Positions 37,801-49,800 of a DNA stretch of 64,000 nucleotides are shown piece after piece. This DNA comes from Pseudomonas oryzae (GTDB taxonomy: Bacteria; Pseudomonadota; Gammaproteobacteria; Pseudomonadales; Pseudomonadaceae). The notes below the pieces were generated by a model. That model made no database searches. It saw only the letters and a program-made list of their open reading frames with translations, and was not told the origin of the DNA. The stretch's first letter is position 1. Each line of letters starts with the position of its first letter. The DNA lies in assembly GCF_900104805.1 (NCBI RefSeq), contig NZ_LT629751.1, forward strand, positions 1,903,001 to 1,967,000. Reading direction: 5' to 3'. The position numbers and the translations under genes are program-made.

Positions 37801-40800
37801 ACCCTCACCATCACCATCCAGGGCGCCAACGACTCGCCGGCCGCAGCCGACGACAGTGCCAGCGCCACCGAGGCCGGCGGCATCGGCAACGCCACCGCGG
37901 GCTACAACCCCGTCGGCAACGTGCTCACCAACGACCGGGACGTGGACGACACCGCCGCGGAGCTCAAGGTGAGCGCGGTCAGAACCGGCGGCGCCGAAGG
38001 CTCCGGCACCGCCGGCACGGTCGGCAGCGCACTGGCCGGCAGCTACGGCTCGCTGACGCTCAATGCAGACGGCAGCTGGAGCTATGTCGTCGACAACAGC
38101 AACAGCACCGTCAATGCGCTCGCCCCGGGACAGACGCTGACCGAGCGCTTCAACTACACCGTGACCGACCGCAACGGCACGGGCCTGTCGGATACCGCCG
38201 TCCTCACCATCACAATCCAGGGGGCCAGCGACACCGTCGCCGTCAACGACATCTTCGTCAACGAGGGCTCGCCATACGCCATGTTCACCGTCAGCGGCGG
38301 CACGGGGGTGCGTGTCGCCCTGAGCCTCAGCAATTCGACGGGACTGGCAGTCAGCGATGCCCGGGCCACCCTCAGCGGAACCGGCGCGGACATCGGCAGC
38401 CAACTCGAATACTTCAACGGCAGCAGCTGGGTCGCCTACGACGCCGGCAATCTGCCGGCCATTCCGGCCGGCGGCAAGCTGCTGGTTCGCGTGGCCGTCA
38501 ATCAGGATGGCACCCACGAAGGCAACGAGTCCTTCAGCCTGATCGCCACCACCAGCGACGGCAGCTCGAGCACCGGCATCGGCACCATCAACGACGAAGG
38601 CGAAGGCGCCATCTACCTCGCCGGCAATACCAGCGGCACTCCCGACAGCGCGACACTGGATGATGATCGCCCGACCCTCAGCGTCGCCAACATCAGCGTG
38701 AACGAGGGCCAGCCGGCCGAGTTCGTCGTCAGTATCGACAAGCCGGCCACGGCACCGATCAGCTTCTCGCCGACGCTCGCCAGCGGCTCGGCGATTCTCG
38801 GCAGCGATACCGCGGCCGCCTCCGAACTGCAGTACTACAACGGCTCGGCCTGGGTGACCGTCAGCGGGCCGGTGACCATCGCCGCCGGCGAACTCTCGGT
38901 GAAGCTGCGCATCGCCACGGTGGACGACAGCGAGGTCGAAGCCGACCAGAGCTTCACCCTGTCCACCGGCAGTGTCTCCGGGACCGTGACCAATCCGCTG
39001 GGCGTCACCGGCAGCGCGACCATCGTCGACAACGACGTTCCGGTCGCCAATGCGCCCGAACTCGATCTCGACGGCAACAACTCCTCCTCCGCTACGGGTG
39101 CCGACTACCGCACCAGCTACACCGAGAACGGCAGCGCCGTGGCCATCGCCGACAGCGACGCGCTGATCGTCGACGTCGACAGCATCAACCTGGCCTCGGC
39201 AACCATCGTCCTGACCAACGCCAAGGCGGGCGACACACTGAGCGTCGGCAGCCTGCCCACCGGCATCACCGCCACCATCGACACCAGCGTGACCGGCCAG
39301 ATCACCGTCAGCCTGAGCGGCAGCGCGAGCAAGGCCGACTACCAGACCGCGATCCGCGCGGTAGCCTTCAGCAACGGCAGCGACGCTCCCGACACCAGCG
39401 ACCGTCTCGTCGTGGTCAAGGTCAGCGACGGAGTGAACCAGTCCAACAGTGCGTTGACCACCATCGCGGTTATCGCCACCAACGATGCTCCGACCATCAG
39501 CAGCTCCGGCACCGATGACACCGGTGGCGTCACCGAGCGCGCGGACGGCTCCAGCAACGAGAATATCGGCAACCTCACCGACAGCGGAACGATCGGCTTC
39601 GCCGACCTCGACCCTGCCGACACGCATACCGCCAGCGTCAGCGCCACCGTCAAGGACGGCAGCGGCAACACCCTGGCCGCTCCTCTGGGCAGCCTGACGC
39701 TCGACCCGCTGAACCAGACCGATGACACCCTGGGCTGGCGCTACAGCGTCGCCGCCAGTGCCCTCGACGGCCTCGCCCAAGGCGAGGTGATCACGCAGGT
39801 CTATACGGTAACCATCAGTGATGGTAAGGGCGGCAGCGTCGAACAGACCGTCACCATCACCATCACCGGCAGCAACGATGCCCCCACGATCAGGAGCGTC
39901 AGCGCTGCAGAGCTGACGCTGGCCAACACCACCATCGACACTTCGCAGGCCTTGGCCTGGGAGGGGGCGACCCTCTCGATCGCCCCGGGCACCATCATCG
40001 CCTATGGCCGGGATGGCTACAGCGGCTGGTCCTTCAGGATCGTCGACAGCTCCGGCAGCATCGCCATCACCAATGCAACCTTCGGCGACCCGCTGCCTGG
40101 CGTGCAGAAAGCAGCGTACTTGGCGACCAGCTCACTCATCTCGGTAGTCAGCGCGGAGCTGAGCGAGCGCACCGATGGTGCCGCCGATGAAAATACTGGC
40201 AGCCTCAGCCGAACCGGCAGGATCGTATTTGCCGATGTGGATCTGGCCGACAGCCACACGGCACAGCTGAACTCAGTGGTGAAGGACAGCAGCGGCAACA
40301 CCATCGCCAGCCCGCTGGGCAGCCTGGTACTGGGCTCAGTCGATCAAAACGCCAACAGCGTCGGCTGGACATTCAGCGTCGCCGCGAGCGCGCTCGACAG
40401 CCTGGCCGAGGGTGAAGTCCGCACGCAGGTTTATACCGTCACTATCAGTGACGACCATGGTGGTACGTTCGATCAGACGGTGACTATCACTCTGACCGGA
40501 ACCAACGACGCTCCGGTCGCCGACGACAGCGCCATCAGCGTGGCCGAGGAGTCCACCGGCACCGACCTGGGCCTCGCGGCCCCGAGCGATGTCGATGGCG
40601 ACAGCCTGACCATCACCGTGACCGGCCTGCCGACCCTGGGCAGCGTCACCCTGGCCGACGGCACTCCCGTCACCAACGGCCAGACCCTGACCAGCGCCGA
40701 ACTGACCGGCCTCAAGTACAACGCCCCGGCCGACTACAACGCCGGCGATGTGGTCGGCAGCTTCACCTACTCCGTCGACGACGGTCAGGGTGAGGCCAAC

Positions 40801-43800
40801 AGCGTGGTCACCGGCACCGTCACCCTCGTGGTCACCCCGATCAACGACGCCCCGGTCGCCGACGACAGCGCCATCAGCGTGGCCGAGGAGTCCACCGGCA
40901 CCGACCTGGGCCTCGCGGCCCCGAGCGATGTCGATGGCGACAGCCTGACCATCACCGTGACCGGCCTGCCGACCCTGGGCAGCATCACCCTGGCCGACGG
41001 CACTCCCGTCACCAACGGCCAGACCCTGACCAGCGCCGAACTGACCGGTCTCAAGTACAACGCCCCGGCCGACTACAACGCCGGCGACGCGGTCGGCAGC
41101 TTCAGCTATAGCGTCAGCGAGGGCACCACCTCGGTCACGGGCGGCACCACCATCGTGGTCACCCCCGTCAACGACGCTCCGGTCGCCGACGACAGCGCCA
41201 TCAGCGTGGCCGAGGAGTCCACCGGCACCGACCTGGGCCTCGCGGCCCCGAGCGATGTCGATGGCGACAGCCTGACCATCACCGTGACCGGCCTGCCGAC
41301 CCTGGGCAGCGTCACCCTGGCCGACGGCACTCCCGTCACCAACGGCCAGACCCTGACCAGCGCCGAACTGACCGGCCTCAAGTACAACGCCCCGGCCGAC
41401 TACAACGCTGGCGACGCGGTCGGCAGCTTCACCTACTCCGTCGACGACGGTCAGGGTGAGGCCAACAGCGTGGTCACCGGCACCGTCACCCTCGTGGTCA
41501 CCCCGATCAACGACGCCCCGGTCGCCGACGACAGCGCCATCAGCGTGGCCGAGGAGTCCACCGGCACCGACCTGGGCCTCGCGGCCCCGAGCGATGTCGA
41601 TGGCGACAGCCTGACCATCACCGTGACCGGCCTGCCGACCCTGGGCAGCGTCACCCTGGCCGACGGCACTCCCGTCACCAACGGCCAGACCCTGACCAGC
41701 GCCGAACTGACCGGCCTCAAGTACAACGCCCCGGCCGACTACAACGCCGGCGACGCGGTCGGCAGCTTCAGCTATAGCGTCAGCGACGGCACCACCTCGG
41801 TCACGGGCGGCACCACCATCGTGGTCACCCCCGTCAACGACGCCCCGGACGCCGACGACAGCGCCATCAGCGTGGCCGAGGAGTCCACCGGCACCGACCT
41901 GGGCCTCGCGGCCCCGAGCGATGTCGATGGCGACAGCCTGACCATCACCGTGACCGGCCTGCCGACCCTGGGCAGCGTCACCCTGGCCGACGGCACTCCC
42001 GTCACCAACGGCCAGACCCTGACCAGCGCCGAACTGACCGGCCTCAAGTACAACGCCCCGGCCGACTACAACACCGGCGACGCGGTCGGCAGCTTCACCT
42101 ACTCCGTCGACGACGGTCAGGGTGAGGCCAACAGCGTGGTCACCGGCACCGTCACCCTCGTGGTCACCCCGATCAACGACGCCCCGGTCGCCGACGACAG
42201 CGCCCTCAGCGTGGCCGAGGAGTCCACCGGTACCGACCTGGGCCTCGCGGCCCCGAGCGATGTCGATGGCGACAGCCTGACCATCACCGTGACCGGCCTG
42301 CCGACCCTGGGCAGCATCACCCTGGCCGACGGCACTCCCGTCACCAACGGCCAGACCCTGACCAGCGCCGAACTGACCGGCCTCAAGTACAACGCCCCGG
42401 CCGACTACAACGCCGGCGATGTGGTCGGCAGCTTCACCTACTCCGTCGACGACGGTCAGGGTGAGGCCAACAGCGTGGTCACCGGCACCGTCACCCTCGT
42501 GGTCACCCCGATCAACGACGCCCCGGTCGCCGACGACAGCGCCATCAGCGTGGCCGAGGAGTCCACCGGCACCGACCTGGGCCTCGCGGCCCCGAGCGAT
42601 GTCGATGGCGACAGCCTGACCATCACCGTGACCGGCCTGCCGACCCTGGGCAGCGTCACCCTGGCCGACGGCACTCCCGTCACCAACGGCCAGACCCTGA
42701 CCAGCGCCGAACTGACCGGCCTCAAGTACAACGCCCCGGCCGACTACAACGCCGGCGACGCGGTCGGCAGCTTCAGCTACTCCGTCGACGACGGTCAGGG
42801 TGAGGCCAACAGCGTGGTCACCGGCACCGTCACCCTCGTGGTCACCCCGATCAACGACGCCCCGGTCGCCGACGACAGCGCCATCAGCGTGGCCGAGGAG
42901 TCCACCGGCACCGACCTGGGCCTCGCGGCCCCGAGCGATGTCGATGGCGACAGCCTGACCATCACCGTGACCGGCCTGCCGACCCTGGGCAGCGTCACCC
43001 TGGCCGACGGCACTCCCGTCACCAACGGCCAGACCCTGACCAGCGCCGAACTGACCGGCCTCAAGTACAACGCCCCGGCCGACTACAACGCCGGCGACGC
43101 GGTCGGCAGCTTCAGCTACTCCGTCGACGACGGTCAGGGTGAGGCCAACAGCGTGGTCACCGGCACCGTCACCCTCGTGGTCACCCCGATCAACGACGCC
43201 CCGGTCGCCGACGACAGCGCCATCAGCGTGGCCGAGGAGTCCACCGGCACCGACCTGGGCCTCGCGGCCCCGAGCGATGTCGATGGCGACAGCCTGACCA
43301 TCACCGTGACCGGCCTGCCGACCCTGGGCAGCGTCACCCTGGCCGACGGCACTCCCGTCACCAACGGCCAGACCCTGACCAGCGCCGAACTGACCGGCCT
43401 CAAGTACAACGCCCCGGCCGACTACAACGCCGGCGACGCGGTCGGCAGCTTCAGCTATAGCGTCAGCGACGGCACCACCTCGGTCACGGGCGGCACCACC
43501 ATCGTGGTCACCCCCGTCAACGACGCCCCGGTCGCCGACGACAGCGCCATCAGCGTGGCCGAGGAGTCCACCGGCACCGACCTGGGCCTCGCGGCCCCGA
43601 GCGATGTCGATGGCGACAGCCTGACCATCACCGTGACCGGCCTGCCGACCCTGGGCAGCGTCACCCTGGCCGACGGCACTCCCGTCACCAACGGCCAGAC
43701 CCTGACCAGCGCCGAACTGACCGGCCTCAAGTACAACGCCCCGGCCGACTACAACGCCGGCGATGTGGTCGGCAGCTTCAGCTATAGCGTCAGCGACGGC

Positions 43801-46800
43801 ACCACCTCGGTCACGGGCGGCACCACCATCGTGGTCACCCCCGTCAACGACGCCCCGGTCGCCGACGACAGCGCCATCAGCGTGGCCGAGGAGTCCACCG
43901 GCACCGACCTGGGCCTCGCGGCCCCGAGCGATGTCGATGGCGACAGCCTGACCATCACCGTGACCGGCCTGCCGACCCTGGGCAGCGTCACCCTGGCCGA
44001 CGGCACTCCCGTCACCAACGGCCAGACCCTGACCAGCGCCGAACTGACCGGCCTCAAGTACAACGCCCCGGCCGACTACAACGCCGGCGACGCGGTCGGC
44101 AGCTTCACCTACTCCGTCGACGACGGTCAGGGTGAGGCCAACAGCGTGGTCACCGGCACCGTCACCCTCGTGGTCACTCCCGTCAACGACGCTCCGGTCG
44201 CCGACGACAGCGCCATCAGCGTGGCCGAGGAGTCCACCGGTACCGACCTGGGCCTCGTGGCCCCGAGCGATGTCGATGGCGACAGCCTGACCATCACCGT
44301 GACCGGCCTGCCGACCCTGGGCAGCGTCACCCTGGCCGACGGCACTCCCGTCACCAACGGCCAGACCCTGACCAGCGCCGAACTGACCGGCCTCAAGTAC
44401 AACGCCCCGGCCGACTACAACGCCGGCGACGCGGTCGGCAGCTTCACCTACTCCGTCGACGACGGTCAGGGTGAGGCCAACAGCGTGGTCACCGGCACCG
44501 TCACCCTCGTGGTCACTCCCGTCAACGACGCCCCGGTCGCCGACGACAGCGCCATCAGCGTGGCCGAGGAGTCCACCGGCACCGACCTGGGCCTCGTGGC
44601 CCCGAGCGATGTCGATGGCGACAGCCTGACCATCACCGTGACCGGCCTGCCGACCCTGGGCAGCGTCACCCTGGCCGACGGCACTCCCGTCACCAACGGC
44701 CAGACCCTGACCAGCGCCGAACTGACCGGCCTCAAGTACAACGCCCCGGCCGACTACAACGCCGGCGATGTGGTCGGCAGCTTCAGCTATAGCGTCAGCG
44801 ACGGCACCACCTCGGTCACGGGCGGCACCACCATCGTGGTCACCCCCGTCAACGACGCCCCGGTCGCCGACGACAGCGCCATCAGCGTGGCCGAGGAGTC
44901 CACCGGCACCGACCTGGGCCTCGCGGCCCCGAGCGATGTCGATGGCGACAGCCTGACCATCACCGTGACCGGCCTGCCGACCCTGGGCAGCGTCACCCTG
45001 GCCGACGGCACTCCCGTCACCAACGGCCAGACCCTGACCAGCGCCGAACTGACCGGCCTCAAGTACAACGCCCCGGCCGACTACAACGCCGGCGATGTGG
45101 TCGGCAGCTTCACCTACTCCGTCGACGACGGTCAGGGTGAGGCCAACAGCGTGGTCACCGGCACCGTCACCCTCGTGGTCACCCCGATCAACGACGCCCC
45201 GGTCGCCGACGACAGCGCCATCAGCGTGGCCGAGGAGTCCACCGGCACCGACCTGGGCCTCGTGGCCCCGAGCGATGTCGATGGCGACAGCCTGACCATC
45301 ACCGTGACCGGCCTGCCGACCCTGGGCAGCATCACCCTGGCCGACGGCACTCCCGTCACCAACGGCCAGACCCTGACCAGCGCCGAACTGACCGGCCTCA
45401 AGTACAACGCCCCGGCCGACTACAACGCCGGCGACGCGGTCGGCAGCTTCACCTACTCCGTCGACGACGGTCAGGGTGAGGCCAACAGCGTGGTCACCGG
45501 CACCGTCACTCTCGTGGTCACCCCGATCAACGACGCCCCGGTCGCCGACGACAGCGCCATCAGCGTGGCCGAGGAGTCCACCGGCACCGACCTGGGCCTC
45601 GTGGCCCCGAGCGATGTCGATGGCGACACCCTGACCATCACCGTGACCGGCCTGCCGACCCTGGGCAGCGTCACCCTGGCCGACGGCACTCCCGTCACCA
45701 ACGGCCAGACCCTGACCAGCGCCGAACTGACCGGCCTCAAGTACAACGCCCCGGCCGACTACAACGCCGGCGATGTGGTCGGCAGCTTCACCTACTCCGT
45801 CGACGACGGTCAGGGTGAGGCCAACAGCGTGGTCACCGGCACCGTCACCCTCGTGGTCACCCCCGTCAACGACGCCCCGGTCGCCGACGACAGCGCCATC
45901 AGCGTGGCCGAGGAGTCCACCGGCACCGACCTGGGCCTCGCGGCCCCGAGCGATGTCGATGGCGACAGCCTGACCATCACCGTGACCGGCCTGCCGACCC
46001 TGGGCAGCGTCACCCTGGCCGACGGCACTCCCGTCACCAACGGCCAGACCCTGACCAGCGCCGAACTGACCGGCCTCAAGTACAACGCCCCGGCCGACTA
46101 CAACGCCGGCGATGTGGTCGGCAGCTTCAGCTATAGCGTCAGCGACGGCACCACCTCGGTCACGGGCGGCACCACCATCGTGGTCACCCCCGTCAACGAC
46201 GCCCCGGTCGCCGACGACAGCGCCATCAGCGTGGCCGAGGAGTCCACCGGCACCGACCTGGGCCTCGCGGCCCCGAGCGATGTCGATGGCGACAGCCTGA
46301 CCATCACCGTGACCGGCCTGCCGACCCTGGGCAGCATCACCCTGGCCGACGGCACTCCCGTCACCAACGGCCAGACCCTGACCAGCGCCGAACTGACCGG
46401 CCTCAAGTACAACGCCCCGGCCGACTACAACGCCGGCGACGCGGTCGGCAGCTTCACCTACTCCGTCGACGACGGTCAGGGTGAGGCCAACAGCGTGGTC
46501 ACCGGCACCGTCACTCTCGTGGTCACCCCGATCAACGACGCTCCGGTCGCCGACGACAGCGCCATCAGCGTGGCCGAGGAGTCCACCGGCACCGACCTGG
46601 GCCTCGTGGCCCCGAGCGATGTCGATGGCGACACCCTGACCATCACCGTGACCGGCCTGCCGACCCTGGGCAGCGTCACCCTGGCCGACGGCACTCCCGT
46701 CACCAACGGCCAGACCCTGACCAGCGCCGAACTGACCGGCCTCAAGTACAACGCCCCGGCCGACTACAACGCCGGCGATGTGGTCGGCAGCTTCACCTAC

Positions 46801-49800
46801 TCCGTCGACGACGGTCAGGGTGAGGCCAACAGCGTGGTCACCGGCACCGTCACTCTCGTGGTCACCCCGATCAACGACGCCCCGGTCGCCGACGACAGCG
46901 CCATCAGCGTGGCCGAGGAGTCCACCGGCACCGACCTGGGCCTCGCGGCCCCGAGCGATGTCGATGGCGACAGCCTGACCATCACCGTGACCGGCCTGCC
47001 GACCCTGGGCAGCGTCACCCTGGCCGACGGCACTCCCGTCACCAACGGCCAGACCCTGACCAGCGCCGAACTGACCGGCCTCAAGTACAACGCCCCGGCC
47101 GACTACAACGCCGGCGACGCGGTCGGCAGCTTCAGCTATAGCGTCAGCGACGGCACCACCTCGGTCACGGGCGGCACCACCATCGTGGTCACCCCCGTCA
47201 ACGACGCCCCGGTCGCCGACGACAGCGCCATCAGCGTGGCCGAGGAGTCCACCGGCACCGACCTGGGCCTCGCGGCCCCGAGCGATGTCGATGGCGACAG
47301 CCTGACCATCACCGTGACCGGCCTGCCGACCCTGGGCAGCGTCACCCTGGCCGACGGCACTCCCGTCACCAACGGCCAGACCCTGACCAGCGCCGAACTG
47401 ACCGGCCTCAAGTACAACGCCCCGGCCGACTACAACGCCGGCGATGTGGTCGGCAGCTTCACCTACTCCGTCGACGACGGTCAGGGTGAGGCCAACAGCG
47501 TGGTCACCGGCACCGTCACTCTCGTGGTCACCCCGATCAACGACGCTCCGGACGCCGACGACAGCGCCATCAGCGTGGCCGAGGAGTCCACCGGCACCGA
47601 CCTGGGCCTCGCGGCCCCGAGCGATGTCGATGGCGACAGCCTGACCATCACCGTGACCGGCCTGCCGACCCTGGGCAGCGTCACCCTGGCCGACGGCACT
47701 CCCGTCACCAACGGCCAGACCCTGACCAGCGCCGAACTGACCGGCCTCAAGTACAACGCCCCGGCCGACTACAACGCCGGCGATGTGGTCGGCAGCTTCA
47801 CCTACTCCGTCGACGACGGTCAGGGTGAGGCCAACAGCGTGGTCACCGGCACCGTCACTCTCGTGGTCACCCCGATCAACGACGCCCCGGTCGCCGACGA
47901 CAGCGCCATCAGCGTGGCCGAGGAGTCCACCGGCACCGACCTGGGCCTCGCGGCCCCGAGCGATGTCGATGGCGACAGCCTGACCATCACCGTGACCGGC
48001 CTGCCGACCCTGGGCAGCGTCACCCTGGCCGACGGCACTCCCGTCACCAACGGCCAAGTGCTGACCAGCGCCGAACTGACCGGCCTCAAGTACAACGCCC
48101 CGGCCGACTACAACGCTGGCGACGCGGTCGGCAGCTTCAGCTATAGCGTCAGCGACGGCACCACCTCGGTCACGGGCGGCACCACCATCGTGGTCACCCC
48201 CGTCAACGACGCCCCGGTCGCCGACGACAGCGCCATCAGCGTGGCCGAGGAGTCCACCGGCACCGACCTGGGCCTCGCGGCCCCGAGCGATGTCGATGGC
48301 GACAGCCTGACCATCACCGTGACCGGCCTGCCGACCCTGGGCAGCGTCACCCTGGCCGACGGCACTCCCGTCACCAACGGCCAGACCCTGACCAGCGCCG
48401 AACTGACCGGCCTCAAGTACAACGCCCCGGCCGACTACAACACCGGCGATGTGGTCGGCAGCTTCACCTATAGCGTCAGCGACGGCACCACCTCGGTCAC
48501 GGGCGGCACCACCATCGTGGTCACCCCGATCAACGACGCGCCGGTCGCCGACGACAGCGCCATCAGCGTGGCCGAGGAATCCACCGGCACCGACCTGGGC
48601 CTCGTGGCCCCGAGCGATGTCGATGGCGACAGCCTGACCATCACCGTGACCGGCCTGCCGACCCTCGGCAGCGTCACCCTGGCCGACGGCACTCCCGTCA
48701 CCAACGGCCAAGTGCTGACCAGCGCCGAACTGACCGGCCTCAAGTACAACGCCCCGGCCGACTACAACGCTGGCGACGCGGTCGGCAGCTTCAGCTATAG
48801 CGTCAGCGACGGCACCACCTCGGTCACGGGCGGCACCACCATCGTGGTCACCCCCGTCAACGACGCCCCGGTCGCCGACGACAGCGCCATCAGCGTGGCC
48901 GAGGAGTCCACCGGCACCGACCTGGGCCTCGCGGCCCCGAGCGATGTCGATGGCGACAGCCTGACCATCACCGTGACCGGCCTGCCGACCCTGGGCAGCG
49001 TCACCCTGGCCGACGGCACTCCCGTCACCAACGGCCAGACCCTGACCAGCGCCGAACTGACCGGCCTCAAGTACAACGCCCCGGCCGACTACAACGCTGG
49101 CGACGCGGTCGGCAGCTTCAGCTATAGCGTCAGCGACGGCACCACCTCGGTCACGGGCGGCACCACCATCGTGGTCACCCCCGTCAACGACGCCCCGGTC
49201 GCCGACGACGACAGCCTGACCGCCAGCGAAGACACTCCGGTGACCTTCACCGCCGCCCAGCTGCTCGGCAACGACAGCGATATCGACGGCGACAGCCTCA
49301 CCATCGCCAGCGTCACCAGCGGCACCGGCGGTACCGCCGTGCTCAACGCCGACGGCACCGTCACCTTCACCCCGAACGCCAACTTCAACGGTGTCGCCGA
49401 CTTCACCTACACGGTGACCGACGGTGCCCTGACCTCCAACACCGCCACCGTCACGGTGAGCGTGGCGGCGGTCAACGACGCCCCGGTTGCCCCCGACCAG
49501 ACGGTCAGCACCACCGAGGACACCCCGGTCAGCGGTCAGCTGACCGCCAGCGATGTCGACGGCGATCGTCTGAGCTACGCCAAGGGCAGCAATCCGGCGC
49601 ACGGCACCGTCACCATCGCGGCCGACGGCCGCTGGACCTACACGCCGAGCCCCGACTACCACGGCAGCGACAGCTTCACCGTGGTGGTCAGCGACGGCCA
49701 GGGCGGCAGCGACACGATCACCGTCACAGTCACCGTCACCCCGGTCAACGACGTCCCGGTTGCCCCCGACCAGACGGCCAGCACCACCGAGGACACCCCG

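Noticed and set aside
40504-49185. CRISPR-like regularly spaced repeats
   Set aside because: Units are 327/339 bp, contiguous and in frame within one gene; there are no short repeats with unique spacers and no cas genes.
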